Below are positions 18,281 through 27,710 of a stretch of DNA of 64,000 nt, piece after piece. Under the pieces are notes generated by a model. It made no database searches and was not told where the DNA came from. It worked only from the letters and a program-made list of their open reading frames with translations. The stretch lies in assembly GCF_007860185.1 (NCBI RefSeq), contig NZ_SJPY01000009.1, positions 235,867 through 299,866 of the forward strand. The letters are read 5' to 3'. How positions within the stretch are numbered: position 1 is the first letter of the stretch; each line of letters begins with the position of its first letter. This stretch comes from Novipirellula aureliae (GTDB lineage: Bacteria; Planctomycetota; Planctomycetia; Pirellulales; Pirellulaceae). The translations under genes and the position numbers were made by a program.

Positions 18281-18991
18281 CTAAGGGCTGATAGGGATTG
18301 GCATTCCGGCTAAGGTCACGCCGCTGACGATCGCTAATAACACGACCGATAAAAGGTAAAGGCCTGCCAGCAGGACGCCACCAAAAACTTCCAACTCGAA
18401 CGTCGCCACGGCGATGACCGAACCGATCCCCAGCATGATGCAAAAGAAAATACCAAACGTCGTGTACGACATTTCGGCGGCATGCTCGAGATCGAGCAGG
18501 TAGGCGGGGACGAAGGCATAGACAATCCAGACGAGGGCTAACAGCACGGATGCCAGCAGCACGCGGTTGCGAAGCTCGGCACCGCGGTAGGGTTCAAGTT
18601 CTTGGTCGTAGGTGAAGGAATAGCCAGCCCAAACGAGAGGGGGAGCGAGGAGGATGATGCCAAGGATTTGAGCCCACAGCGGCGTACCCGCTTCACCCCC
18701 CGAAAGCCGAAAGAAGAGTGCGATGGCGAAAACGCCCACGATTGCCGAGATTGTCGCAATCAGCCCCTTGCGAGTCACCTTGGTTTCGGTTCGTTTAATT
18801 GGTTTGAGAACGCTTTGACCGCTGCGATCCTTCGGTGAGTCGTCAGGCTGCTCGTGAATGACGACCTGCTCGTCTTTGTCGGGTACCGTTATGGTGTTCT
18901 TACAACTGGGGCAGGGGCCCTTCTTACCAGCGAATTTGTCGCTGACTTGGAACCGCTTAAAACACTTTGGACAGGTAACTTGAATCGGCAT
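18281..18991 (-). CDS. Zinc-ribbon membrane protein
   Basis: A 236-residue protein. Residues 1-40 form a treble-clef-like ribbon, CPKC-x13-KGPCPSC, of the MJ0042 type; a charged linker follows to ~70, and then about five membrane helices run from ~75 to the end. This design (cytosolic zinc finger on a membrane bundle) is frequent in planctomycetes; the function is unknown. Its ATG (18989-18991) overlaps the trmL ATG (18990-18992) on the other strand in the tetranucleotide CATG, so neither gene can have a leader without crossing the other's coding sequence. Confidence 0.75.
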   Translation of the reverse strand: MPIQVTCPKCFKRFQVSDKFAGKKGPCPSCKNTITVPDKDEQVVIHEQPDDSPKDRSGQSVLKPIKRTETKVTRKGLIATISAIVGVFAIALFFRLSGGEAGTPLWAQILGIILLAPPLVWAGYSFTYDQELEPYRGAELRNRVLLASVLLALVWIVYAFVPAYLLDLEHAAEMSYTTFGIFFCIMLGIGSVIAVATFELEVFGGVLLAGLYLLSVVLLAIVSGVTLAGMPIPISP

Positions 18992-19535
18992 GACTGAGAA
19001 ACAACAGGATCGGGTACAGCGAGAAAAAGGGGAACGGAGTCGTTCGGACGGCCAAAGTATAGCGAATGATCCGACGGCACATGTGGTGTTATACCAGCCG
19101 GAGATCGCTCAAAACACTGGGAACATTGGACGCACTTGTGTTGCGGTTGGTGCAAAGCTTTGGATCGTTCGCCCAGCCGCTTTCAGGCTTGACGATAAAC
19201 GACTTCGCCGCGCCGGACTAGATTATTGGCAACATTTAATGCTCGAAGATGCGATTAATTGGGACGATCTAACACACAAACTAAAACCGAGACGTTTTTT
19301 TTACTTTTCGCGGTTTGCAAAACAATCGATTTGGGATGCCTCGTTCGAGCGAGAGGATGTGTTCGTTTTTGGCAGCGAGTCGTCTGGACTTCCCGATTCG
19401 ATCCTCGATTGCGACAACCCGCAATCATTGAGAATTCCGATGCGTCCTGAAGTGCGAAGTTTGAACTTGGGCAATACCGCAGCAATCGTCCTGTACGAGC
19501 ATCAACGGCAAATGAGAATGCAAATGGAACAATGA
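18990..19535 (+). CDS. trmL: tRNA (cytidine(34)-2'-O)-methyltransferase TrmL
   Basis: SpoU/TrmD knotted methyltransferase that modifies the wobble base of certain leucine tRNAs. The core starts at residue ~30 (HVVLYQPEIAQNTGNIGRTC) and has the three SPOUT motifs: NTGNIGRTC, FGSESSGLPD and PMRPEVRSLNLGNTAAIVLYE. The first ~28 residues (EKQQDRVQREKGERSRSDGQ) are charged and not part of the fold. A later start is possible, such as GTG near 19084. ATG 18990 overlaps the start of the opposite-strand gene. Confidence 0.9.
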   Translation: MTEKQQDRVQREKGERSRSDGQSIANDPTAHVVLYQPEIAQNTGNIGRTCVAVGAKLWIVRPAAFRLDDKRLRRAGLDYWQHLMLEDAINWDDLTHKLKPRRFFYFSRFAKQSIWDASFEREDVFVFGSESSGLPDSILDCDNPQSLRIPMRPEVRSLNLGNTAAIVLYEHQRQMRMQMEQ

Positions 19536-19537
19536 AC

Positions 19538-19565
19538 ATTGCAAATAGAGAATTGCAAATAGAGA
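19538..19565. repeat. 14-bp tandem duplication before carA
   Basis: attgcaaatagaga occurs twice head to tail at 19538-19551 and 19552-19565, followed by a further attg. The whole gap 19536-19725 is AT-rich and full of gcaaat/attttgc words that can pair with each other (ttttgcattttgcaaaa at 19614-19630). It must carry the carA promoter. Confidence 0.5.
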
Positions 19566-19725
19566 ATTGTCTTTGAAAAGCTTTGTGATTTATTTTGCAA
19601 TCGGCAATGTCCATTTTGCATTTTGCAAAAATTCCCCACTGAAGAGTGCCTCGCCAGAATGGTGGTTTTTCTCTACAATGCGACTCGAACGACCCAACTC
19701 GACCTTTCAACCCTTTTTTTGACCT

Positions 19726-20847
19726 ATGCCACAAACTGCGAAACTTGCTCTCGAGGACGGCACCGTATACGAAGGATACGCAATCGGAGCGTCCGGCGAA
19801 TTGGCGGGTGAAGTCGTCTTCAACACCGCGATGACAGGCTACCAAGAAATTTTGACGGACCCCAGCTATCACGGCCAAATCGTGACGATGACCTATCCGG
19901 AAATCGGCAATTACGGCGTCAATTCGCTTGATGTCGAGCACGAATCTCCTTCGCTTAGCGGCTTTATCGTCCGCGAAGAAAGCCGAATTTTTAGCAATTA
20001 TCGGGCTGACGGGGGGCTACAGGATTATCTGAAAACGCACAATTTGATCGGTTTGGCCGGTATCGACACCCGCGCACTCGTTCGCCGTATTCGTATTCAC
20101 GGTGCAATGCGTGGGATTTTATCAACCGAGGATCTCGATGACCAAAGCTTGATCGCCAAGGCGAAGAGCTCAGCCGGACTTGTGGGGCGCGACTTGGTTC
20201 GCGAGGTGATGGCGAAGGAGGTTTGCGCCTGGGAGGGCCAACTCGACGATTGGACCGCTCATCAAATTGGCGACGCAAAAGGTGCCGACACGGGCAAACA
20301 TATCGTGTGTATGGATTTCGGTATGAAATGGAATATCCCGAGGCATTTTGCATCGCGTGGGAATCGTGTAACAATCGTTCCTGGGGATACAGCGGCGGAC
20401 GAAATCCGGAAATTGGAACCAAATGGGGTCTTCCTGTCCAACGGCCCCGGCGATCCTGAACCACTCGATTACGCTCATCAGACGATCAGGGATTTGATCG
20501 GCAAGGTTCCGGTTTTTGGTATCTGTTTAGGCCATCAATTGTTGGCGCTTGCCTGCGGCGGCAAGACTTTTAAGTTGAAATTTGGCCATCGTGGTGTGAA
20601 TCATCCGATCATGGATACCACGACAAGCAAAGTGGAAATCACGACGCAGAATCATGGTTTTGCTGTCGATGAAGAATCGCTGCCCGATTGTTTGGAAGTG
20701 ACTCACCGAAACTTGAATGACGACACGGTCGCAGGAATTCGGCATCGCGAGCATACGGCGTTTGGTGTTCAGTATCACCCCGAAGCCGCTTCGGGTCCGC
20801 ATGACAGCCATTATTTGTTCGAGCGTTTTCAAGCACAATTGAGCTAG
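19726..20847 (+). CDS. carA: Carbamoyl-phosphate synthase small subunit
   Basis: Glutamine amidotransferase subunit that feeds ammonia to CarB for carbamoyl phosphate (arginine and pyrimidines). The 373 residues carry the N-terminal CPSase domain (LALEDGTVYEGYAIGASGELAGEVVFNTAMTGYQEILTDPSY) and a class I GATase domain with nucleophile Cys in FGICLGHQLLAL (~267) and His-x-Glu in QYHPEAASGPHDS (~350). FLSNGPGDPEP is also typical. The start is the ATG in atgccacaaactgcg. carB is not adjacent. Confidence 0.96.
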   Translation: MPQTAKLALEDGTVYEGYAIGASGELAGEVVFNTAMTGYQEILTDPSYHGQIVTMTYPEIGNYGVNSLDVEHESPSLSGFIVREESRIFSNYRADGGLQDYLKTHNLIGLAGIDTRALVRRIRIHGAMRGILSTEDLDDQSLIAKAKSSAGLVGRDLVREVMAKEVCAWEGQLDDWTAHQIGDAKGADTGKHIVCMDFGMKWNIPRHFASRGNRVTIVPGDTAADEIRKLEPNGVFLSNGPGDPEPLDYAHQTIRDLIGKVPVFGICLGHQLLALACGGKTFKLKFGHRGVNHPIMDTTTSKVEITTQNHGFAVDEESLPDCLEVTHRNLNDDTVAGIRHREHTAFGVQYHPEAASGPHDSHYLFERFQAQLS

Positions 20848-20957
20848 GGCTTTGTCGCCGCTTGATTTTTAGGCTTGGCAAAAGATCTGTCGATTTCGGC
20901 TACAATTTGTTTCGTGGTGCTTGGTCCATTGACGCAGTTCTTTCTCCGAAATTCGAT

Positions 20958-22115
20958 ATGAGCGAAAATCCTACCGTCGAGTCCTTCGCCGACGATCCGT
21001 TAAAAGCGTATCTGCCAAAATCGAATCCGCTGGCAATGCTGACCTCGGAGATGCCCGTAGCGGAACAATCCGCCAACACGGCTGCGGACGCGATCGAACC
21101 GCCCACCTCATTTGCTAAGCCATGTTCGCCGGTTCAAGCTCGACCGAAAGGGCCAGGACGTAGAACTGTATCGAGACGCCGTCGATCACCGGTTGGTATT
21201 TTTATTTTCGCCGGAGTGGCGGTAGCCTTCGTCACCATTCTCTGCAGCTTGGCGTGGATGTTTCTGTACCGATCATCGCCGGTTGCAAGTGCAATCCCTG
21301 CCGCCTCAAAACGGGATGACTCGAACGAGAGCCGGACTTTGTCGCCTGAATTCGATCCCGTCTTCCATTCGCCGTCGAAATCGGAGCCGGACATCACGAG
21401 TGATGTCGTAACGGATGCTGGGAATCAGCCTTTTCCTTCCGAGCTTGCTTCGGAACCAATCGTGGTGGAGCAACCGGATGTCCCGATGCTGCCTCCCGGG
21501 AGTGCTAAGGAGGAAGAGTCCGTCCTAGAGAACCCGATGATGCCAACCGAAGCACATCAAAGCACTTTGACGCCTGATATGATTGCGGCAATGGAGATCG
21601 CGATTGGTCGGACGTCCGCATCGATACGAAATGCCGATTGGCAGCAGATGAGTTCATTGGCGAAAACTTGTGTCGAGATGCCTGGAACGGATCACCAACT
21701 ACGTATTGCCGAGTCGCTCTATCAGATTTCTGATTTGGCAAATCATTACCGTGACGGCATTCGCCGCGGAATCGAAACCCTGAAAGCTGGAAGCGATTTT
21801 GAAATCGATTTCGGAGTTCGCGTGATCGTGGTCGAGGCAACACCACAGCGTTTGGTGGTACGTTTGAACGCCAAGACACACCGTTATCTATTTGACGAGA
21901 TTCCGCTATTATTAGCACACCGACTAAGTACCTTTTCGATGTCCGAAAAATCGCCCACGACGATCGCTGCAAAAGCTGCTTTTGAAGCAATTTCAAAAAA
22001 TGCTACCCCCGAACATCGGCAGAGATCGATCAGAGTTTTGGAGTCGATCAACGAGCAGGTTCCGGATTTCGAGCCGAAACTTGTCGCCGAAGGGCTACAG
22101 CGATTGTATGAGTAG
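20958..22115 (+). CDS. Single-pass membrane protein of unknown function
   Basis: Not recognised. From ATG 20958 it is 385 residues: a polar, disordered N-terminus with an Arg-rich patch (RRTVSRRRRSPVG), one membrane helix at ~80-100 (GIFIFAGVAVAFVTILCSLAWMFLY), a Pro/Ser/Glu-rich linker, and a C-terminal helical/beta domain from ~195. The topology is cytosolic tail and external domain. The frame is open back to 20862, but those codons carry the carA downstream region; ATG 20958 starts a typical MSENPTVESFADDP leader. It is followed 63 bases later by the SGNH gene in the same direction. Confidence 0.65.
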   Translation: MSENPTVESFADDPLKAYLPKSNPLAMLTSEMPVAEQSANTAADAIEPPTSFAKPCSPVQARPKGPGRRTVSRRRRSPVGIFIFAGVAVAFVTILCSLAWMFLYRSSPVASAIPAASKRDDSNESRTLSPEFDPVFHSPSKSEPDITSDVVTDAGNQPFPSELASEPIVVEQPDVPMLPPGSAKEEESVLENPMMPTEAHQSTLTPDMIAAMEIAIGRTSASIRNADWQQMSSLAKTCVEMPGTDHQLRIAESLYQISDLANHYRDGIRRGIETLKAGSDFEIDFGVRVIVVEATPQRLVVRLNAKTHRYLFDEIPLLLAHRLSTFSMSEKSPTTIAAKAAFEAISKNATPEHRQRSIRVLESINEQVPDFEPKLVAEGLQRLYE

Positions 22116-22178
22116 AGCGAAACAACACGCCTAGTAGAAGTGGTCGGTAGAGGGTGATTGGTAGAGGAAGATCGTCTC

Positions 22179-23228
22179 ATGAAGCAACGTCTATTTCGAA
22201 ATTGGGTTTTGGGTGGGTTAGTCGGTACGTTCTTGATTGCGGCCACGTCGCCGTTGTTTGTTCGCAGTTACTTGTTGTTTGAGATCGACTCCATTCGTAA
22301 AGTGCCCGTTCTGGTGCGAGGCGAACACTACCGCTGGCGCCGTGAGGGCTATGCAACGACTCGAATCGGTGCGATGGGAATGCCAGGCGGGCCGATGGTC
22401 ATTCCCCAAAGAACTTCAGATGCTGAATTGCGAATTGCTCTTTGGGGTGATTCGCAAGCAGAAGGAGTCTGTGTTGCGGATTCAAAAAAGCTGCACCGCC
22501 AAATACAACAGCTTGCCGAGCAGGCGGGTATGCAGTTAACGGTTTTGCCGTTGGGGCGTAGCGGAGATGATTTAAGTGATTGGCTGTCCCAAATTCCTCG
22601 TGTCGATTCAAAACTTGATATCGACATGCATCTTATTCTGATCGCCGAGTTATCCGATTTGGCAGTGCCGGTTCCGGAGGAGGAGTCCGTGCCAGATGTC
22701 GAGTTGGCTCTGCCTACGAACCGCAGTCGGATTGCAGAAGCCTGTCCTGCTTTCTTCATCGAAGCGATCCGGCGGACAATTCGCAACCCTGACGACACGC
22801 CAAGGACGTTGCGGTTCGGTGTCGGCCCCGTTGCAGACACTTTGCCTCACTCCGAGTCAAGACAGGTTGGTCCGAAAAGCGGTTGGAAAACCATTGCGAA
22901 ATCGATCGAGGCAACAACCGACGAACGCGTATTGATTGTTTATGCTCCCAATATTCCGATTGGTTTTTCGGTAGGTGGCGACGTCGCTGAGGAGGCCCTC
23001 TCCATACAAACTCTAAAGAATGAATTGGAAGCGAACGGTATCGGTTTTGTCGATACACGAGGCTCACTGCTCCGATCGGCTGCTACCAATCGATGGCCAC
23101 ACGGATTTCACAACGGACAATTCGGGGTCGGGCATCTAAACGATGTCGGCTACGAAAGAATCGCGGCGGACGTCGTCGATTTTTTTCGTGCCAAGGGTGC
23201 CCCAACGTTTTCGAGGATTGCCGATTAG
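22179..23228 (+). CDS. SGNH/GDSL-like hydrolase, membrane-anchored
   Basis: About 349 residues. An N-terminal anchor (WVLGGLVGTFLIAATSPLFV) is followed by a periplasmic domain with block I ALWGDSQAEG (Ser ~92), matching AlgX/AlgJ-type acetyl-handling proteins, and a late FGVGHLNDVGYERIAADV that could supply the catalytic Asp/His. Its last base abuts the first base of the MBOAT gene. An SGNH plus MBOAT pair is the known arrangement for O-acetylating an exported polysaccharide. I use ATG 22179; an upstream GTG at 22158 is in frame. Confidence 0.75.
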   Translation: MKQRLFRNWVLGGLVGTFLIAATSPLFVRSYLLFEIDSIRKVPVLVRGEHYRWRREGYATTRIGAMGMPGGPMVIPQRTSDAELRIALWGDSQAEGVCVADSKKLHRQIQQLAEQAGMQLTVLPLGRSGDDLSDWLSQIPRVDSKLDIDMHLILIAELSDLAVPVPEEESVPDVELALPTNRSRIAEACPAFFIEAIRRTIRNPDDTPRTLRFGVGPVADTLPHSESRQVGPKSGWKTIAKSIEATTDERVLIVYAPNIPIGFSVGGDVAEEALSIQTLKNELEANGIGFVDTRGSLLRSAATNRWPHGFHNGQFGVGHLNDVGYERIAADVVDFFRAKGAPTFSRIAD

Positions 23229-24611
23229 ATGCAATTCTCTCAACTTGAATTTCTGATATTTTTCGCAATTGTGTTTGTAGCGGTCTGGAGCACGAAACAG
23301 CTTGCGATTCGCAATGGGCTGTTGTTAGTCGCCAGCTATTACTTTTATGCCTACTGGGATTATCGATTTTGTGGACTTCTATTGCTCTCGACTTTAGTCG
23401 ATTTCTTTGTTGCAAAAAAGATTGACGCAGCGGAAGAACGATCGACTCGGCTGCGGTGGCTTTGGGTTAGCGTCTCGGTCAATTTGGGCGTGCTTGGAAC
23501 GTTTAAGTATTTCAACTTTTTTATTGACTCTATTGCGCCGTTGTTGGAGTCGGTGGGTTGGGGCGCGCAGACTTTAAACGTCATTTTGCCGGTCGGAATT
23601 TCTTTCTACACTTTTCAAACGCTCAGCTATACGATCGATGTTTATCGGCAGAAGCTCAAGCCGACGGAGAAACTGCTGAACTTTGCTCTGTACGTCGCGT
23701 TCTTTCCGCAGTTGGTCGCTGGGCCGATCGTCCGAGCCCGCGAATTGTTACCGCAGTTGGCCTCGGTGCCCCGCTGGTCTTACCGACGATGCTATGGTGG
23801 ATTTCAACTCTTTCTAATCGGAGCCGTCAAGAAGTTGCTATTGGCTGACCGGCTCGGTGAGATGGTCGACGTCGTGTTCGCCGATCCTCAATACTACGCG
23901 GGCACAACGGTTTGGGTTGCTGCGTTTGCTTATGCGGGGCAGATCTATTATGACTTCTCAGGCTACACCGACATGGCGATTGGAGTAGCAAAAATATTGG
24001 GCTATCGCTTCCCGAAGAATTTTCGCCATCCGTATTTGGCAATATCCTTTGCCGATTTCTGGCATCGTTGGCACATGACGTTATCGCGTTGGCTTCGTGA
24101 TTACTTGTACATATCGCTTGGAGGCAGTCGCGGGTCAACGTGGATGACCTATCGCAATTTGATGCTGACAATGGTTCTCGGAGGACTATGGCATGGAGCA
24201 GCCTGGACGTTCGTGTTGTGGGGAGCCGTTCATGGGGTTGCGCTTTGTATGGAAAGGGCACTGCTTGCCCGAACCTCCCTAGCCATCCCGATTTTCTTTA
24301 GGTGGTTGATGACGATGACGGTCGTTCTGTTCGCGTGGGTGGTTTTCCGATCTCCGGACATGGCGACTTGCCAATTGATGCTTTCGCAAATGCTGTTTTT
24401 GCCGCCGGGGATCCCCTGGTATCCCCCTCTTGTCATAGGGGTACTAACGTGTATGGCCGCTGAACATTTAGCGTGGCGCACGAAATTACGCCCGGCAATG
24501 CGTCTCCGAGCGGACACTTGGTATTCCCCTCCGATTACCGTTGTCTTGTTATGGTCACTCGTGATTTATTCTCCGGTCGGTTTCAAACCATTTGTCTACT
24601 TTCAGTTTTAA
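23229..24611 (+). CDS. MBOAT-family O-acyltransferase (AlgI-like)
   Basis: A 460-residue polytopic enzyme that passes acetyl groups from the cytoplasm toward an exported glycan. The AlgI/DltB hallmarks are present: LPVGISFYTFQTLSYTIDVYR, AGPIVRARELLPQL, YYDFSGYTDMAIGVAKILGY, FRHPYLAISFADFWHRWH, and the conserved membrane His in LGGLWHGAAWTF (~321). Start codon follows the SGNH stop without a gap. The gene lies just before the exopolysaccharide locus and may decorate its product; that link is inferred. Confidence 0.93.
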   Translation: MQFSQLEFLIFFAIVFVAVWSTKQLAIRNGLLLVASYYFYAYWDYRFCGLLLLSTLVDFFVAKKIDAAEERSTRLRWLWVSVSVNLGVLGTFKYFNFFIDSIAPLLESVGWGAQTLNVILPVGISFYTFQTLSYTIDVYRQKLKPTEKLLNFALYVAFFPQLVAGPIVRARELLPQLASVPRWSYRRCYGGFQLFLIGAVKKLLLADRLGEMVDVVFADPQYYAGTTVWVAAFAYAGQIYYDFSGYTDMAIGVAKILGYRFPKNFRHPYLAISFADFWHRWHMTLSRWLRDYLYISLGGSRGSTWMTYRNLMLTMVLGGLWHGAAWTFVLWGAVHGVALCMERALLARTSLAIPIFFRWLMTMTVVLFAWVVFRSPDMATCQLMLSQMLFLPPGIPWYPPLVIGVLTCMAAEHLAWRTKLRPAMRLRADTWYSPPITVVLLWSLVIYSPVGFKPFVYFQF

Positions 24612-25163
24612 AGAAGTCAGGTTGTGTTTTGTTTTATCCGCTTGCCCGGTGGTCCACACCACTAGGTTTACTTGTTGACGTGGGTGTGACCGGTGCCCCC
24701 CCAGTGACGGCAGTGTCAAATGCGGAGCCCGTTGGGTAAGCGTTTAAGCGGTTAAGAATGCGCTCGTAGGTACGTACGTACTCGAAACCGTTTGCCCGAT
24801 TGTGTTGCATGGCGGGAGTCTGGGAACGAGTGAAATATCCAATTTTGTTCAACGGCAGCAATTTTTTTTGGAATCCAATCCACCGCAGGACAAGTTTTTT
24901 GGAATGTAGGCTGTGGCTGAATTCCCGTCCACAAATCGGAAGAAAGTGTGTGTCTAGTTACCTTAGATGCTTTTCCATTTTATTGCGGTTCGGTATCAGC
25001 TCGCAATGCACGCCTATTGCTATAACGAGCAAGCTCAATACAACCAGAAAGGTTTGCATATTCTTCCCTCCCTACTACACTTATCCAAACTTCGACGAGT
25101 GAAATCGACTTGCTATTTGCTTATTGCTCAAACTGTTTTTTGAATTGCCGGGATACCAGCTAA
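24612..25163. other. Long leader region before the exopolysaccharide locus
   Basis: 550 bases without a credible gene. It contains the self-complementary gtacgtacgtac (24770-24781), T-rich tracts near 24869 and 24895, and a wholly AT-leaning right half. The promoter of the polysaccharide operon should be here. The plus ORF from 24800 has no recognisable content. A long untranslated leader with antitermination control is a possibility I cannot show. Confidence 0.45.
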
Positions 25164-26003
25164 GTGAATGCCCCAACCAAACATCCGTTATCTAAGGTTC
25201 GACGCTTGAAGTTGCGTCGTCAGACAACATCGCGAGCTAGTGGGAGTTTGGATCCCATGGTTTCGTTAAAGCGATATCCCGCTTCGGTAACCGGAGCCAA
25301 AACCAGGACTCAAGCTGGGGCAGCGGACACAGAAGTCTACTGTTCTGATCGAGCGGACGAGTTCGTTCAAATTAAGCGGCGTTACACGCCTGCTTGGAAG
25401 CGGACGATCGACATCGTCGGTATTGTCGTAGTCTTGCCTCTGCTGGCTCCGCTGTTTGTGTTAGTAGCGGCCTATATCAAGCTGGTATCGCGAGGTCCCG
25501 TGTTGTTCGTTCAATCGCGGGTTGGGTTTGGTGGCGAAATGTTTCGGATTTTCAAATTCCGAACGATGCATGTGCCGAAAGTGAGCCGCGATGAAAAGCA
25601 CCGTGGTTATGTCGCTAGTTTATCGCGGGCAGACGGAACAAACGAAACCGGAACGCTGAAAAAGCCAGATTACAAAAATGAATTGATCCCTGGTGGCGAG
25701 AGGATCCGCAAACTTTCAATCGATGAACTGCCGCAACTCTTCAATGTATTGCTTGGCAACATGAGTTTGGTGGGGCCTCGTCCAGATGTACTCAAGCTAA
25801 ACGATTACCAAACTTGGCAACTGCGGCGCTTCGAGGTGGTTCCAGGGATGACCGGACTGTGGCAGGTCAGCGGGAAAAACCGATTGAGTTTCGATCAGAT
25901 GATCGATTTAGACATTCAATATATTGAGACAAGATCCATTGCGACGGATTTGCGGATCATTTGTCGAACCTTTTCTGTGTTGCTATTCGAACGTAACGAG
26001 TAA
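25164..26003 (+). CDS. Initiating undecaprenyl-phosphate sugar transferase
   Basis: Transfers the first sugar-1-phosphate to undecaprenyl phosphate, starting repeat-unit assembly. The 279 residues have a polar N-tail (~1-75), one membrane-embedded helix (RTIDIVGIVVVLPLLAPLFVLVAAYIKL), and the monotopic catalytic domain: GPVLFVQSRVGFGGEMFRIFKFRTM, GERIRKLSIDELPQLFNVLLGNMSLVGPRP, and PGMTGLWQVSGKNRLSFDQM. It lacks the large N-terminal membrane bundle of WcaJ/WbaP, so it is the PglC-like short form. It begins with GTG and is the first gene of the plus-strand locus. Confidence 0.92.
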   Translation: MNAPTKHPLSKVRRLKLRRQTTSRASGSLDPMVSLKRYPASVTGAKTRTQAGAADTEVYCSDRADEFVQIKRRYTPAWKRTIDIVGIVVVLPLLAPLFVLVAAYIKLVSRGPVLFVQSRVGFGGEMFRIFKFRTMHVPKVSRDEKHRGYVASLSRADGTNETGTLKKPDYKNELIPGGERIRKLSIDELPQLFNVLLGNMSLVGPRPDVLKLNDYQTWQLRRFEVVPGMTGLWQVSGKNRLSFDQMIDLDIQYIETRSIATDLRIICRTFSVLLFERNE

Positions 26004-26047
26004 ACAAATTTCTCGACTTACTTCCTTGTACAAATGAAAAAAATTCC

Positions 26048-27130
26048 ATGATTCGCGTTGGTATTGTTGGTGTTGGTTATTGGGGTCCAAATTTAGTCCG
26101 CTGTTTTTCTGAACTTGATAACTGCAGGGTCACGGCAGTTTGTGATCGCAGTGGCGATCAATTGTTGCGGATCAAAGAACGATTTCCCAGCGTTCAACCA
26201 TTTGATGACGTCGATGCGATGTTTAAATCGGGTGTTATTGATGCCGTCGTGATCGCGACTCCAACCGCAACGCACTTCGAATTATCGATGAAGGCGTTCG
26301 CTAATGATTTACACGTGTTTGTCGAGAAGCCGTTGGCGAAGACATCGGCGGAATGCCGAACGCTAATCAAAACCGCTGGTGAACGAAACCGGGTATTATT
26401 TGTTGGTCACGTCTTTTTGCATTCATCGCCCGTGATGAAGCTTCGCGACTTGATTGAAACGGGTGAACTCGGCTCGATCAATTACATCAGCAGTCGTCGT
26501 TTAAATTTGGGGCCTGTCCGAAAAGACGTCAGCGCTCTCTACGATTTGGCACCTCACGATATTTCGATGATGCTGCACCTGCTCGGTCAAAAACCGATCT
26601 CGGTAACATGTAGCGGTTTCGATCGACTCAACCCCGGAATCCACGATGTCTGCAACCTAACGATGATGTTCGAGGGAAATCGGATGGGGATGGTCCACGT
26701 TAGTTGGTTGGACCCGCGAAAAGAGAGGGTTTTGACTGTTGTCGGCGATAAACGAATGGCCGTCTACGATGACTTGGAACAAGAGAAGATCAAGGTGTTT
26801 GATAAGGGAATCGATCGGCCCAAAAACGCCACGGGCGACTACGCTGATTTTCAATTGGCGTACCGCTATGGCGGAAGTTACAGTCCCTACATCAAAGAGA
26901 ACGAACCGCTAAAAGCCGAATGTGCTGAATTCATTCGCTGCATCGACGAAGGCGATGTGCCCTTGACCGATGGTGTCAATGGATTGGACGTGGTTGAAGT
27001 CTTAGAGGCTGCCGATGTATCGATGCGGAGCGATGGGCTCCGAGTTGAATTGGCATCCTTGCAACAAGGCTTGGATGATGCTGCCACTGATTCGGATTCT
27101 GCAAACGTCTCCAAGACGGCAATGGTATAG
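26048..27130 (+). CDS. Gfo/Idh/MocA oxidoreductase, WbpB-like
   Basis: A 360-residue NAD-dependent sugar dehydrogenase. Rossmann motif VGIVGVGYWGPNLVRCF at the start, nucleotide sugar motif EKPLAKTSAECR near 97-108, and an LYDLAPHDISMMLHLLG segment with the active-site His. Followed by an acetyltransferase and, after a repeat, an aminotransferase, it matches the wbpB-wbpD-wbpE trio that converts UDP-GlcNAc uronic acid to the 2,3-diacetamido sugar. WbpB would oxidise C3. The gene for UDP-GlcNAc 6-dehydrogenase (wbpA) is not in the window. Confidence 0.88.
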   Translation: MIRVGIVGVGYWGPNLVRCFSELDNCRVTAVCDRSGDQLLRIKERFPSVQPFDDVDAMFKSGVIDAVVIATPTATHFELSMKAFANDLHVFVEKPLAKTSAECRTLIKTAGERNRVLFVGHVFLHSSPVMKLRDLIETGELGSINYISSRRLNLGPVRKDVSALYDLAPHDISMMLHLLGQKPISVTCSGFDRLNPGIHDVCNLTMMFEGNRMGMVHVSWLDPRKERVLTVVGDKRMAVYDDLEQEKIKVFDKGIDRPKNATGDYADFQLAYRYGGSYSPYIKENEPLKAECAEFIRCIDEGDVPLTDGVNGLDVVEVLEAADVSMRSDGLRVELASLQQGLDDAATDSDSANVSKTAMV

Positions 27131-27140
27131 TGAGTAGCCA

Positions 27141-27707
27141 ATGATTCATTCCCACGCGATTGTTGATGACGAGAGTCAAATTGGCGAGGACACCTACATT
27201 TGGGCGTTCGCTCATGTGATGAAAAACGCTCGAATTGGGCGGTGTTGCAACATCGGCGACCACGCCTTTGTGGAATCGGGTGCGATCATTGGCAACAACG
27301 TGACGCTCAAAAATAATGTTTTGATTTGGGAAGGGATCACGATCGAGGACGATGTCTTTGTGGGGCCAGGGGTCATTTTTACCAACGACCGCTACCCTCG
27401 GAGCGGTCGCATGGAAGCGGCAAAACAGCGTTACTCGGATAAAGCGAATTGGTTGGTCAAAACAATTGTTCGCCGTGGTAGCTCCATTGGAGGTGGTTCG
27501 ATTCTGTGCCCTGGAATCGAATTGGGAAGGTTTTCGATGGTCGCAGCTGGGGCTTTGGTGACAAAAAATGTCGAGCCACACAGTTTAGTGATTGGATCCC
27601 CCGCTCGGCATGTACACTATGTTTGCAGTTGTGGCCAGAAACTTGGCGGGCATTTTACCGAAGCAAACTGCGACGCCTGTGGCGAGACCGGAGCATCGCG
27701 ACTTTAA
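27141..27707 (+). CDS. Hexapeptide N-acetyltransferase, WbpD-like, with zinc-ribbon tail
   Basis: Left-handed beta-helix acyltransferase of 188 residues (GEDTYIWAFAHVMKNARIGRCCNIGDHAFVESGAIIGNN; PGVIFTNDRYPRSG). The N-terminal pattern and the ND(R/K)xPRS loop match WbpD-type UDP-amino-sugar N-acetyltransferases. The C-terminal ~25 residues carry CSCGQKL-x8-NCDACGETG, a four-cysteine ribbon not needed in the Pseudomonas enzyme, although related Wbp-type acetyltransferases often have such tails. It begins ten bases after the oxidoreductase gene. Confidence 0.88.
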   Translation: MIHSHAIVDDESQIGEDTYIWAFAHVMKNARIGRCCNIGDHAFVESGAIIGNNVTLKNNVLIWEGITIEDDVFVGPGVIFTNDRYPRSGRMEAAKQRYSDKANWLVKTIVRRGSSIGGGSILCPGIELGRFSMVAAGALVTKNVEPHSLVIGSPARHVHYVCSCGQKLGGHFTEANCDACGETGASRL

Positions 27708-27710
27708 CCA

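Noticed and set aside
20862..20957. Longer N-terminus for the membrane protein at 20958
   Set aside because: The extra codons follow the carA stop and show no conservation-like pattern; ATG 20958 begins a normal polar leader.
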